From contig CP051139.1 of the NCBI GenBank assembly GCA_001592805.2, positions 2,418,001 to 2,482,000 on the forward strand: DNA of 64,000 nucleotides, written 5' to 3'. Positions 9,689 through 22,357 of the stretch are shown piece by piece. Made by a program: the position numbers and the translations under genes. The stretch comes from Peltaster fructicola. Taxonomy: Eukaryota; Ascomycota; Dothideomycetes. Each line of letters starts with the position of its first letter. The stretch's first letter is position 1. Under the pieces are notes generated by a model, which searched no databases, was not told the DNA's origin, and saw nothing but the letters and a program-made list of their open reading frames with translations.

Positions 9689-12363
9689 CTATGCTGGCTC
9701 TGACCAGTCCACTTGCTCAGTTTGAGTTGTACTTCCGCCCTTGGCAAAGGTGATCTTGAGACGAAGACGAAGCTTCGCGGGAGGAGGCTGCAGCGCATTA
9801 GCTCGATGTTCATACGTGAGACGCCGGTCTGTACTTACCCCTGTTACGCCAACAATCCTCATCTGTTGGGTAGCTTCCTGTCCGCCGTCTAGCTCGGAAG
9901 TACTGATAGCCTGCAGTGAAAGCTTCTGCGTCTTAGGTACTGCTGCTTGCAGATTCACGGCAGATAGCTTTTCGAAATTGCTCTGATTCACGAATCGGGC
10001 GGTTACCTGCACAGCTTGTGCTGAGCGCTGCAATGCAAATGTAAGCAGCAGATCGTTTGCGTTGTATGCGGTGTGTGTGACAGCTGCAGGAGTCGCAGCT
10101 TGCGATGGTGCTGATGGCTGCGACCCGAATAAATCCATGATTGAGTTGACGTTTCCTTGTTGGTGACTAACGCCGTTCGTGCCGTGGTCGACTGAGACCG
10201 GCGATGACACTGGATCACCACCAAGGATATCTGCCAGCAGATCGCCGTTGTTCTGCGTTGCGCTGAGAGTTGCACTGATATCAGCTGCGGGCATTGTCGT
10301 ATCGCCACCCATCAAATCCAGCAGCATATCCTGCTCTGTGATCTGACTTGGCTTTTTCTTGGCAGGAAGTTTGCTGACGCGCTTGGATTTCGTCGTTACC
10401 TCTCCAAGCACTCTCTGCTCTTCCCTAATCTCAGGTGGTGGCATTCTCTCCAGGACGCCACGACGGACCTGGTCATAGCCGAAGAGGTTGTCATACTCGA
10501 CAGCACGCTGCTGAACCTCCACGTCCAAGTTTGTCTGATAGGTGACAAGCAGCCGCCGCAGTCGGTCGACTTGTGCTGGATCTTGCAGTCTTGTGGTGAG
10601 CTTGACCGCCGCTGTGATGATGTATTCTGTGACAATCTGGCCTGCATAGCTGGAGCCGAGGATCGACATGAAGACGTCGACAATCTCGTTCTCTCGTACC
10701 TCTCGCACAAGTTCCTCCTCTTCGTACGAGCCGCCGCGCAGGAGCGCATCTCCATACTCACCAATCATCCAGGCGCCAGCAAGGTTGAGTCCCTCCTGAC
10801 TGATGTCATTCCTGAGAGCAGAGTACAATTTTTGCGCACAGTACGTCTGAAGGTCTGGCGTGGTAGCTATCAGCCGCACGAACGACGATAGGATCTGCTC
10901 CTTGATGTAGTTGCCAGCCAGCGTAAGCACTCGAAGCATGGTGTCCACATGCCAACGCTTGTTTGGCGAGAATCTGTCTGCTGCGATGCCGATCTGCGAA
11001 GTCATAATCGGCTTGAATTCGTTGTCGGCAACCTCAAGGAATGACAGAAGCTCACGAATAAGCACTCGAACATTGCTCTCGTTGATCAATGTGAAGCTCA
11101 AATCTAGTGCTCTCCTCCGTATGCTGATGTCAGGATCTCTAAGACAGTCCAAGATTGTGTTCCGATGGCGCTGTACAGCATTAGGTTCAATAGCGACCAC
11201 CTTGATCAATGTGTTGAGCGCAACATAACGGATATTGTTATCCTTGTTGCTCAAGAACTTTCCGAGAATGTTGACACCCAGCACTCGCAGTCCGGAATCA
11301 GCTTCGATGTCCAGGATGGTCAACACAGCTTCGTATAGGATCGAGTTGCCCACGTTCTTCGACGAGTCGGTGTTCGTTGCAACCTGCGCCAAGATGTCGT
11401 TGATCTGCTCACTGATCTGAGCATCACCACGACCGAGTATCCTCAACAGCCGCAAGATTTTGACCTGCAGGAAGGGATCCGCAATTCCTGTCACGTCGTG
11501 CTCGGGAGCGTATCCAGCCTGCGAGAGACCTTTTAATAACTTCACCAGGCTGCCAGTGAGTGGTCTAAAGAGGTCGACCACGCCTTGCTCACCACCCTCC
11601 TCTTCATCTGCTTCACACAGGCTGACCACCAGTGTTAGACCGCTTAGAAGCACACCGTGGTTCCTGTCGTTGAGCAAGAGCTTGGCTTTGTCGAGGAAGT
11701 GCTCTTGGAGGTCAGGCACCTTTCTGCAGATCCGCATTGCGCACAGTGCTGCCTTCCGGCGTATATAGGGATTGGTGGAGGAAAGTATGGTCTCGACTTC
11801 TGGGAACAGGTCTCGTGACATCTCGATACTGGCGATGTTTCCGAGCGTGCACAGCGCCAAGCCGACAATGTACTGGTTATTGTGGTTGAGATCACTGCTG
11901 TGGTCAGTACTTGGTCTAGCTGTGTGTCACAACGCATACTTCTTCAAGGAGTTTGTGACCAGAGTCAAGACCTCTTGGTTCTCGTCCAGCAGCAGCATGG
12001 TTCCAAGGTATCCCAATCTCTTGTCCGCAAACCGCGGCGATGCCAGAAGCTTGAGACATTCGATCTGACCAAAGTGTGTTCGTTCACCGAGAGTGAAGAG
12101 GTAGAGGAGTTTGGCGACATTGTTGCGTCTGTTCCTCCATCAGCAGCATATTCTCCCGCTCCACAACACCAAAGCATACCTCAGGTCTGAATTATGGCTC
12201 TCCTCTCTGAAACTTGCTCTTATGGCAGCACTCTCTTTCTGCACGACAGCTCTTTCGTCTGCAATTGTCTTCGCAGCTCTGACATTGCGGATGAACTGTT
12301 TCACTGCGCGCTCAGTTAGCACACATATGCCGTTTGGTCGAAGGAGGCCTTACATGAGCTCAT
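9689..12363 (-). CDS. APL4: AP-1 clathrin adaptor complex gamma subunit (gamma-adaptin)
   Basis: Large subunit of AP-1, which sorts cargo between trans-Golgi and endosomes with clathrin. I read five exons: 12354-12363, 12180-12303, 11940-12128, 9839-11894 and 9689-9787, with introns of 50, 51, 45 and 51 nt. The first coding exon is only 10 bases (MSS plus one base). The product is 825 residues, normal for the family. It begins [20 protein letters not shown], contains the adaptin HEAT-repeat trunk ([42 protein letters not shown]), a hinge with acidic/hydrophobic clathrin-type motifs ([21 protein letters not shown]), and a C-terminal gamma-ear domain. The last intron is in frame and free of stops, so the ORF reads through it. 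Splicing it restores the family's VVGVxG...PPAKLRLRL junction in the ear. Confidence 0.93.
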
Positions 12364-13115
12364 TTTCGTGGTCGCAAGGACCTCAATGAGTCGATTACCA
12401 GCAATGCTTCTAAAGGAACAGTCGAGGCATGATATAAGGAGATCGATCGTTCGAGAAGGGTGGAGAATGTGAGTACAGCACAGGATGTTGTTGTCCTTTC
12501 ATTCGCATCAGGTTGTGGTGTGGGAAACGTCGACAGCGAGCACGGACGCTGATTGGGTCATTTCTGTGCCTCCATTGTTACCCTTGCACTATACATTCAA
12601 CACCGCTACTGATCTCTGACACACCTGTCTGCAATGACTCCTACGCGGATCAGCACGGCATTCCAGCGGTGCGAGTATCACTGGCAGTGCTGATACGTCC
12701 TAGAAATCCACAGTACTATCGTGCCTGGCCAGAAAGAGTGCAGCAACAAGCTCAACTCGACAGTTTGTCCACTGCAGACCACTGCTGTGTTCTTGCTGGC
12801 CCTAGAAACGTTCTCATAAGCCGATCTCGTCCTCATGCATCAGCTTGACATACCGGCTGGATCATTACGAAACGTTGAAGTCATAAATCATCAGGAGCAC
12901 TCGGTGTGGAGGCTTGAATCCATAGTGCAACTTAGATCCTCGTCATCCTCCATGAAACAACCTTCTACACTTTAGCAGCCTTGCGCCATCCTGCTTCGTG
13001 GACAGGATCGGTGGGCTTTTCCACCAGTATGGAGCCGATTTGCTGATGTGACAAGAGTCTGGCAAACACTACATTCGACAGGCATCGCTGATCACATAAC
13101 CGTCAAGTGGCGACA
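12364..13115. other. Divergent intergenic region between AP-1 gamma and the cytochrome P450
   Basis: These 752 bases hold the promoters of two divergent genes. The one long frame here (about 110 codons around 12513-12848) shows no family motif and begins without a good ATG, so I do not call it. I see no repeats or structured RNA. Confidence 0.4.
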
Positions 13116-15029
13116 ATGTCTACACAATGGCTTTGGCTGGCAACAACTGTATTGGCGCTGTATGTGTTAAGGCGGCTTGCACTGCCAAAGCCTGTACCTG
13201 GCATCCCGTACAACATCAAGTCCGTGAATCGGTTGCTCGGCGACATTCCAGATGTGCTCAAGTACATCCAAGACACTGGTGAAGTAGGTTGACTACAAAG
13301 GGCAGTCAGGCTTGCGGACTGATCACGGACAGGTTGCGAGCTTCATACCACAGAAGGCTGGTAAAGCGTTCGGTACACCGATGTTCCAGCTGTTCATGCG
13401 GCCATTTGCTCGTCCATGGATCATCATCACCGACTTCCGTGAGACACAGGACATCATACTAAGACGAACACGCGAGTTCGATCGATCGGACTTTTTCCGA
13501 GACATATTCCACACTCTCGTCCCTGGCTCCATGGTACACATGAGCACTGATGATACCTGGAGAGCACAACGCAAGCTTGTCGGTAATACCATGACACCTT
13601 CGTTCCTCGAGAATGTCTCGGCGCCTTCGATCTACTCATCAGGCCAAGCACTGATCGGGCTCTGGAGAGAGAAGGCACGTTTAGCACAAGGACGACCCTT
13701 TGATGTCAAAGAGGATCTGTATCGATCTGGCCTGGACACTATATGGGCTGTAGCATTCGGTAATCAAATTGGTGCTACTCGTGGTCAGCTCGAACGACTT
13801 CTGGCTACAGACCGTGTTGAAGTTCCGATAACTATGGACCGGGAGGCTACATTCCCTATGGTCGAGGAGCCGGCTGCCTTCAAGAGTATGAGCTGACATC
13901 TCTGCAGCTCTTAAGACTGACACAAGCTAGGTATACTCGCGCTTGCGGAGAGTCTCGATATCCCAGTCTCAGCTGCCCTTCCAAGATTTCAGCACTGGCT
14001 AGCACTCAATCTTCAACCAAGCCTGATCAGAGCGACAAGGCACAAAGACCGGCTGATCGAGGAGAAGATTGATGAGGCAGTAAGAAAATTCAGCAAAGCC
14101 ACTGCATCTGACAATGATGTCGAGTGTGCTCTGGACCATGTGATTCATCGTGAAGTCCAGCAAGCCAGCAAGGATAATCGACCAGCCAATCCAAAGTCTC
14201 TCTTCATCAAAGACGAACTGTTCGCTTTCATGATAGCTGGTCATGACACCTCAGCGACGACGCTACTCTGGGGTCTGAAACTGCTGACAGACAATCAGGG
14301 AGCTCAGAATAAGCTTCGCCAGCATCTGTTTGCTGAGTTTGAACATGCACGCAAGGTGAGCCTGTCATGAACGATGTCTTTCATGAGCGCTGACTCTATC
14401 CTACCAGACAAATAGCATGCCCACGGTTAAGAACATCTACAAGAGCAAGATACCTTACCTGGAAGCAACGCTGGAGGAGATTTACCGCATGTCGGGAACG
14501 TCTTCAGCCATCTTTCGCAAAGCCACAACCGATGCTGTCGTCCTGGGACATGTCATTCCCAAAGGGACTGATGTCTGCATGGTAACGTTCGGCCCAGACT
14601 TCGTGGAGCCATCGTTGCCGATCGACGAGAGCACGCGCAGTGCGAGCAGCCAAGAAGCAAAGTCCAAGAGCGGTGTCTGGGATCCTGTTACTGTGCGAGA
14701 CTTCCGACCAGAGCGCTGGCTGAAGAGCAATGCCGCCGGTGAGATCGAATTCGATCCGAAAGCTGGACCATCGCTGCTGTTCGGAGGCGGTATGCGAGGC
14801 TGCTTCGGTATGCACAACACCCACAACCCGTCGTCTTCCTTTGGCCACGCATACTGACACCGTGATAGGGCGGAAACTCGCTGAGCTGCAGCTGAAGATC
14901 CTGCTGACCCTGATCATCTGGAACTTTGAGCTTGAAGAAACACCAATCGCACTGTCGAGCTATAAGAGCAAGGATGGCATAACGCACGCGCCACGCCAAT
15001 GCTACCTGCGTCTTGTCAGAAGCACGTGA
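13116..15029 (+). CDS. Cytochrome P450 monooxygenase, ER-anchored
   Basis: Five exons: 13116-13283, 13333-13885, 13931-14355, 14408-14807 and 14869-15029, with introns of 49, 45, 52 and 61 nt. The frame is consistent throughout and gives 568 residues. A hydrophobic anchor opens the protein (WLWLATTVLALYVL), then a proline-rich hinge (PKPVPGIPYN). The I-helix oxygen-binding motif AGHDTSATT is at ~343, ExxR is in EEIYR, the PERF-like motif is FRPERW, and the heme loop is FGGGMRGCFG with Cys ~514 followed by RKLAELQLK. All catalytic elements are present, so the enzyme looks intact. The start is ATG 13116; an in-frame GTG lies three codons upstream. The substrate cannot be told from sequence. There is no neighbouring biosynthetic core enzyme, so I see no cluster. 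Confidence 0.92.
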
Positions 15030-16083
15030 AGGTGAGAGGAGAGAGATGTCCCTGGCAGGCCAGCAGGGATCGTTGCGCCACATTTTGGTACTTGCATCAT
15101 CATTCTTGTCGTGCTCAGGAAGAAGTCATCACTCGTAAACGTCATCTGTGCGACGATTAGGATTGGCACAGTGCATCAGAACCACAGGCTTGACGAGCAC
15201 TGCCAGTCAAAGATCAAACTTTGATTTCTTGCAGCGATGAATGAGAGCAACCGTCAACGACGAGGCTGTGATCTTCTATACAACGTGCCTCTGGTGACAT
15301 TCTTCCTCTACTCTCCTCCTCGGGTATATCGGACTTTCAGCTTCATAAAAAGCGAAGTGGGTAAGTATGCTTGAAGGTCGTTAGCGGTCGATTCAACCCG
15401 TTTATGGACGGGACTAAGACCTGTCGATGACCAAATTACGACGCGCGTACTCTCCTCTCATTATTACTGTTGCTAGCAGGATCCTCTACGGCCCATGGAT
15501 ATGTGTGGTTGCGCTCTGATCTCTTGGAGCGGAGGCGCGTAGATAACTCAGGCATGCGTGCGTCTGCTCTGCTGACTTACTTCAGATCAGCCTCTCCACT
15601 CCACCGTCTCGCGCGACTCACTTCAGGCATAGTACACTGCTTGGCAAGCATACGATCATTGCCCTGTAGCGACACTCTCGCGTGCAGTGAAGCTTCTCTC
15701 GGAACGAATCATAGGGCGACTCGCAGTACCAGCTGGGATCTGGAGGACACTGCTGACCAATTTCTGCTTCTTTTCAAGGGCGATCACCACCAATCGACGT
15801 AGCGCCGACAAGGCTCCCTCACCTTGGCCTTTCCCCGGTGCTGCTGACAGCTCCAGCTTCGCACTGAGAGAAACGATATCGCTTGCCACAGGACGACCGT
15901 TGGTGATTGCCATTGCAAGACTTCACGCTGTCGAGGACCAGCACACTTTGCCATTCCAACCTCGGGCGCGTCATTACCTTGCCCCACCACCTCACTCTGT
16001 GTCATCCTATCTGCAACTACACTCTCTGCGTGGCGACTGAGCCTTCACATTGTAGCCTCACCGCCGCATCAGGCGCCCCAACC
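15030..16083. other. Intergenic region of 1.05 kb, upstream of the Zn2Cys6 factor
   Basis: Nothing convincingly coding is visible; open frames at 15470-15802 and 15687-16040 overlap in different frames and match no family I know. The region just before the factor's ATG (15960-16080) is C/T- and CAC-rich, as in many fungal leaders. Long leaders are common for transcription factors. Confidence 0.45.
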
Positions 16084-19022
16084 ATGCATCATGCGTCGTC
16101 CGACGATTACGACGAGCATGCGAGCGAGATCGAGTCCGGCGAGGAGGATGGTGACTCCAAACATGACATCACATCAACATCACCTCAAACCGCACAAAAC
16201 GCAAAGGCACGGCCTGTCAAAGCGACACACATGCAAAAGCGACGACGTGTGACGAGAGCCTGCGACGAATGTCGACGAAAGAAAATAAAGTGCGATGGCA
16301 AGCAGCCGTGCACCCATTGCACGGTATACAGCTACGGTATGCTTTACCACGCTGCAATAGTGTCGCATGACTGACTCATAATATAGAATGCACCTACGAT
16401 CAGCCTTCGAATCGACGAAGAAACCCTGCACCTCAGTATGTCGAAAGCCTCGAGCACAGAGTCCACCGCGCGGAGACATTGCTTCATATCCTTATACCTA
16501 ACCTCGATTTGAACGACCCAGGTATCGAGGCAGCTGTTGCGCAAGGCTGGATACCAGGCGCGCCAGGCAAAGGAGATCCTACAGCTGCACTGACTAGCAG
16601 CCTGCCCACTGCGGCCGCTTCTTCGGCAGCTCCAGCTGTCAATGCCTCTTCTGCTCCCACCGCACTGAAAGGCGAGGCCAATCTTGAATCCATGGTTCGC
16701 GCAGTCGCGCAGTTAGACATCGACAATTATGGTAACTACTCCTACCACGGACACTCATCTGGTCTCAGCTTCATGCGCCGTATGCGCGAGCAGCTTGGCG
16801 AGCTCATGGGGCCTGATGTCGATTCGACGCCATTCGTGAAGACCCGGCCCAGATCACAAGTCCATGATTCGCCACGCTCTGCTCTCGACTCGCCTTCCAT
16901 CGCTGACAGCCCAGGCAGCGATCTGCCTCCGAGGGACGTTGCGCGCCAGTTCTGCAACAATGCGCTAAACCACGCCGCCGCGATTCTGCGTGTCGTGCAT
17001 CAGCCGTCGTTTTGGGCATCTTTCGAGCGAATCTACTCTGTAGCTCCTGAGCTCTATCAGAACGATGACCATCGTTTCCTCCCATTGCTCTACAGTGTAA
17101 TGGCACTTGGCTGTCTGTTCGGTAGAGAGGAGATCACAACGAGTCTTGGCAACTTCGGCTACGAAAACGCCATCCAACAAGGCTTTGCATACTTCAAGTC
17201 CGCGCGACAGATGATGGACATTGCAGACTGCAGAGACCTGATGTCTGTACAGGCGATTGTGTTCATGATCTTGTTCATGCAGTCTTCGGCGAAGCTTTCG
17301 CAATGCTACGCTTACGTTGGTGTTGCGCTACGCTCTGCACTTCGTATGGGTCTTCACCGCGCACACACTGGCGCCATCGATCATATTGAGGCCGAAACAC
17401 GCAAAAGGGTCTTCTGGGTAATCCGCAAGATGGATATCTACGTTGGGGCTATGCTTGGCTTACCACAAACCCTCAGCGACGAGGATATCGACCAGGAGTT
17501 TCCGGCTGAGGTTGACGATGAGTACATCACTAAGGATGGCATCAAACCAATGCCTGACGGAACCCTATCAGTGCTTGCTGGCTTCAACGCACATACACGA
17601 CTTGTGCTCCTGCTCCAGAAAATCGTTCGCAAGATCTACCCTATCAAGGTGTCCAGTCAGACGGACAAGTCCTACTCGGTTCCAATCTCAGCTATCCGCG
17701 AGATTGAGGCAGACCTTGAGGCATGGAAGGCTAACCTCCACCCTGAGCTCTGCCCTAGCGAAACGCCAAGTCGCTACACAAGGATACAACTTCTCTTGCG
17801 CTTAGCTTACGCGCATGCTCAGGTCTTGCTATATCGACCATTCCTGCACTTTGTCACAACGCACAACCATCCAAAGCCCGTCGATCAACGCGCCTATGCC
17901 TGCGGAGCGTCGTACGTCAATGTATCTCGCAACATTGTCCACATTACAACGCAGATGAGGAACAAGGGCCTGCTCAATGGAGCCTTTTGGTTCATCATGT
18001 ACACGAGCTTCTTCTCTATCTTGTCGTTGGTCTACTTCGCTGCAGGCAATCCTGAGAACCCTGGCACAGAGGCAATCATGCGCGATGCATTGGAAGGCAA
18101 GGAAGTCCTAGCATCACTCGCCACTAGATCAATGGCAGCTGATCGGTGCAGTGCTACCTTGGACGGCATCTTCGCCAGGCTGCCATCGTGGCTACGTGAG
18201 GGCAAGCAGAATCCTGTGGCCAGCAAGAAACGGCAGATTCATCGACCTGCAACCATCTCGACTCTGATTGCGCCAGAGCAGTCCCAGCCTACGACACCCA
18301 CGAGCGCTGATTTCAACATGCCGAGAGCACAAACGCGTGCGCAAACATTCCCTACTCAAGGTCCCGAACAGCGAGTGGCGCCAACATCACTCGGACAATG
18401 GCCTCAAGCAGTATTCGCAGGTGCGAACCATGGTGCATCCAATGGCATGCCTATGGACTTCAGTGATCCAGCCTCCTCCGCAGCACTTCCAAGCCATGTG
18501 CTAGCACCATTACCTGACGTGTCAGCAATGATGTTTCCTGGTGGTGGTGACGAGCCATTCAACTACCCGAATCAACCGCTCACAGCATTCGAGAGCAATC
18601 AGCAGCAAGCCAGCAAAACCGGTGCCTATGCCAATGGCTCGATACATCCACAATACAATGATCACAACCTTATGAATCCTGGCGCCGCCATCGAAGGCAG
18701 AGATGACAACTTTGAAGCACAGTTCTTCGCACTTCCCATGTATATGCAACATTCCAAAGGTCAACATCAGCAGCCACTGAGCATGCAGCAGACAAGTTTC
18801 CCGCTCGATAGTGTCGGTGGGTATTCCTCCATACTCAATCAGCAACAGCAGCACCAATCAGCAACAGGAGCCGCAGGCGTACCTCTTCCTACTGGTAGCT
18901 CAACGTGGCAGAATGGTCAGACACAATTTACACAACCTCAACAGTCTTTCTCGCCTGATCTAGGCAACGTATACCTTCAGGAGTTGTTCGGCGGCACAGA
19001 GTGGAATCCCGTATTGCATTGA
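16084..19022 (+). CDS. Zn2Cys6 fungal-specific transcription factor
   Basis: Two exons, 16084-16336 and 16387-19022, joined across a 50-nt intron; 962 residues. The intron splits the DNA-binding domain: Cys 60, 63, 70, 76 and 79 are in exon 1 and Cys 86 follows the junction, giving CxxCx6Cx5CxxCx6C. After it comes a linker and dimerisation helix ([20 protein letters not shown]). The fungal-specific middle homology region runs from about 240 to 520 ([56 protein letters not shown]). The C-terminal third is Gln/Pro/Ser-rich, a likely activation domain with a QQQQHQ run. The ATG at 16084 is the first in frame; upstream in-frame codons lack ATG. The target genes are unknown; I do not assign an orthologue. 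Confidence 0.9.
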
Positions 19023-19348
19023 TTTTGGCAGCATCTTATCAATCATGACAGAGTGCAGTTGCTCAGCATGCATGATATACCCATTGGATGGTCTTAGCGT
19101 TTTTAGTACAGAGCTGCTGTGCGAGAGTATACATCTTCGATTTGATATCACAGGCAAATGCTCGACAGTGCATACCGAGATCAGACAGCATAAGTTGCTA
19201 TCCTGTACGATTATGGTTGAATGACTAAGCATGATCATGACATGAGACCGTTCTCAGATCCATCAAGCGATGCCACTGTCCGTTGACAGCATATCCGATA
19301 TGAACTCCACCAGAACTCCGTACGCGCAAATTCACCCACCTAGCAAGC
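19023..19348. other. Convergent 3' region between the Zn2Cys6 factor and pacC
   Basis: These 326 bases lie between two stops facing each other and should hold both polyadenylation regions. No coding signal is seen. Confidence 0.4.
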
Positions 19349-21386
19349 TCAAGACAGTGCTGGGTACGAGATCTCAGCCTTTGCATTCTGCTTGTCGTGC
19401 TCAGCATTGGCCTGTGTCAAGACTTCAGCCATCTGCTCCTCGGCCATCTTTGCCGTCTCGACAGTCTTGGAATCTTCGCCAGCTTCCTTGTTCTCGTCGA
19501 CATTCATCTCGTTCGAGTCAGTGTCACTCTGCTCGTCGAATTCGCCGTTCTTCAGTCGAGAGCCGATCCACTTTCGGAGTGCTTCGATGACACGGATGTT
19601 CTCCACCCATTCTTCTTGTCGCTTGTCATCGCTGTCGCCCGGCTCGCTCGTCACGGCAGACTCGGACTTCTCCTCTTCGCGCAAAGCTGGATCAATGCTA
19701 GTGTCTGGCTTCTTTGCATCGTCAGGTCGTGGAGTACGCGAGCCGTCCTCAGTCTCGTCGGTCATTTCAACGTCAGTCGACGAAGACTCCGCTGGTGCCT
19801 GACGCTGAAGACGACCACCAGAGTAACGACGGCGATCGAGCTCATCGAAGCTTGTAGCCAGCCCAGAAGCAGGTGCAGATGTGGTTGACGGGTAACCAGA
19901 GCTCATGTCTGAAATGCCTGTGACGGATGGTAGTGATGGATAGAGACCATTGCCGCCCACACTCGGTCGTCCAGCGCTAGACAATGGCGACTGACCCGAG
20001 CTGCTGTAGGATGAGACAGAAGCTGGAGTCAATGCTGGAGTGTCAATACTGGCAGAAGACACTGGCAGACCAGTTGCGCTGCTCATGCTGCCAAGACCAC
20101 TATTGCTTGAGTGCTGAGTGGTCGGGCTGTGACTCGAGGTGAATCCACCTTGATGAGAGCTACCAAAGGGGTAGTCGTTGGTGAAAGTGGTGTGCACACC
20201 TGGTTGTTGGATGCCGGAAGCCGCAGCAGAGTTGCTAGATTCATAGACGGTAGCTTGGAGTTGCTCAAGGAAGCGATCGATCTCCTGCAAATCGGTCTTG
20301 GTGCGTGCATTAGGAATGGGTAGGGAGTAGCCTTGTTGTGCCATTGGTCCTTGCACACCACCAGCGTTACCGCTGAAGATGTCCATGAGGCTTGAGTTAC
20401 TGAACGAGTTAGAAAAGCCGCTCTGTGTGTTGGCAGTATTGCCACCGTTGTATCCCATATTGTAGCCATTTCCAGTTGCGATGGGAAGAGGAAGAGCATT
20501 GCTCTGCAGACGTTGGCCTACATCGTAGTATGTGCTTGGGTTCAGCGCGCGTCGCTTGATGTCGCCGAGGAAGTCATTAAGAGCCTCGATGGCACGACGG
20601 CGAGTGTCCATGCTCTGAATGTCAGCCACAGCAGAGCTGCTCGGATAGCTGACCGAGCCGTATGCGGCATATTGCGAAGTCGGGTGACCATAGGAGCTGT
20701 CCGGACCGGTGGTCATACCTGACTGATATGCCGGGTAGTTGTTGGTAAGTGAGTTGTCGTTGCCATAGTTGAGCAGATTTCCTCGAGGGTTGGCCATATA
20801 GGCTTGGATGGCTTCAGCAATGTTGAGACTGCTAGCATCGTTCTTATTGGTGTGGTGACCATTCCCGTTGTGAGAGCGTGCATTGTGCTGTGGTTGTGGA
20901 GAGTTCATAAGCACGCTGTCGTCCGCATGCGTCTTGACATGCTTCTTTAGATCCTGAGGTCGCTTGAATGCCTTGCCACAAAAGTCGCACTTATGAGGCT
21001 TGAGTGGGACATGAACTCGGATGTGCGAGGTGATGTGATCTCGCTTCACTGTGGTTGTGCGACAAGCACCCCATGCGCAAGTCAGGTTGAGGTTGTTTGT
21101 GCTCTTGCGACCGACGTGACGCTCGCAAACATGATCCTGTAAGTGTCAGCGACTGCATACTACTTTGCCCAGGTCATTCACATACGTAAAGGTTCTCGGC
21201 GTTGTCGAGACGCTCGCCACAGCCTTGCCACTGACACACGAGGTTGTCGATACCAGAGCTCTGATGACTCTGAAGAGGCGGAGAAGGGTGGCTGAGTTGT
21301 TGTGATTGCTGTGCTTGCTGCTGTGCTTGTTGTTGCGTCGCTGCCTCGATGGCCTGCGCAACGGTCTGAGGAGTTGATGGATCCAT
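19349..21386 (-). CDS. pacC: PacC/Rim101 pH-response zinc-finger transcription factor
   Basis: Two exons, 21186-21386 and 19349-21136, around a 49-nt intron; 662 residues, close to Aspergillus PacC. PacC is processed at alkaline pH and then activates alkaline genes and represses acidic ones through GCCARG sites. Three C2H2 fingers are present: finger 1 CQWQGC at 51-56 with HVCERH across the intron; finger 2 CAWGAC 87-92 with His 101 and 105; finger 3 CDFCGKAF 117-124 with His 133 and 137. The segment [16 protein letters not shown] is the PacC signature. An N-terminal Gln-rich tract precedes the fingers. A helical segment near residue 310 ([17 protein letters not shown]) resembles the signalling-protease box. 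The tail ends ISYPALS. The true start is ATG 21386; eleven in-frame codons upstream begin with TTG. Confidence 0.95.
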
Positions 21387-22357
21387 GGCCGCCAAGAATA
21401 TGCTCAGCGGGCTGGGCAAGACCCTTCTGATGCCAAACGCACGATATATGTGGTTTGCAACGAGAAGACGACGATTTCCTGAAGGTCTTTACGTCCTGGA
21501 GCTTGTGCCACAGTTACTGATGACACGTACTAACGAATCTTCGCGATTTGCAAATTCTGCGCCTACGCCGCAGTGATTCGCGCGGTGAGGCTTGGCCGTC
21601 GAGTTTGTGGACGTTATTGTGGTTGTGGATAGAAGCTCAGTGAGGAAGAGGAGTCGAAAAGGACAAAGTCTCAGTGACTGATAAGGAGTAAACGAGCAGG
21701 TTCGAAAAAGTAGCGAGCGCAATCAGCTGAACAGGGCGGACCTGCAGTCTTGACTCCGCCCTTGGCCTGATCGCGCGCTTTACCTCGCTTGGCGCGTCCT
21801 CGCCAAGAAAAACCAAGAATGGCGCAGTCTAGCCGTCCCGAGGAATAGCGACTGGTTCGCTTAGCTTCTGCTCTTATCACATCATCGCTCCAGGGATTTC
21901 TGATCATCCCTGTTCGTACCGTGGCATCGAGAGCAAACCACTTTTGCTCAGTACATGCGTGCATTCGGAGATTGAGGACCCGCCGTACAGGTATTTAGCC
22001 GGGCACTTGACACGCAATGCATGGTCGGCACGATCACACCTTGTATAAGCCGAGTTCTGACCACATGAGCTGCTATCTGCTTTCATGGTAAGAGCCAAGA
22101 GCGCTGTATACTCGCCAAGTCCGCCGCTTCCAAGACTTGGACTTACCGATTCGAGGATTTGAGTAGACAGCAACACACACGTGGCACACGTATGACCTTA
22201 CTGAGAAGCTGAACACGCGTCAGCAGCCTGCTGACAAGGCATTACAATGTGCTACCTAATTGTACACTGCCAATGGCAGCCAGATATTCTCTATTCTCGC
22301 TATGCCAGGACACCCTATTGTTTACAAGCAAGTTCATCGCTCCGAAAATGCATAACA
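21387..22357. promoter_or_regulatory. pacC upstream region with six PacC-type GCCAAG sites
   Basis: The 971 bases between the pacC start and the MOT1 stop are free of credible genes; both neighbours are on the minus strand, so the region belongs to pacC's promoter and leader plus MOT1's 3' end. GCCAAG, one form of the PacC core consensus GCCARG, occurs at 21802-21807, 22094-22099 and 22114-22119. Its complement CTTGGC occurs at 21591-21596, 21761-21766 and 21788-21793. Three of them crowd into 21761-21807. About 0.4-0.5 would be expected by chance for this hexamer on both strands. This suggests PacC acts on its own gene; the function is inferred. Confidence 0.55.

Noticed and set aside
13116-19022. 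P450 next to a Zn2Cys6 regulator as a secondary-metabolite cluster
   Set aside because: There is no polyketide synthase, peptide synthetase, terpene cyclase or other core enzyme nearby; the other neighbours are housekeeping genes.
21691-21710. GGTTCGAA word resembling a tRNA B box
   Set aside because: No acceptor stem, anticodon arm or A box can be built around it.
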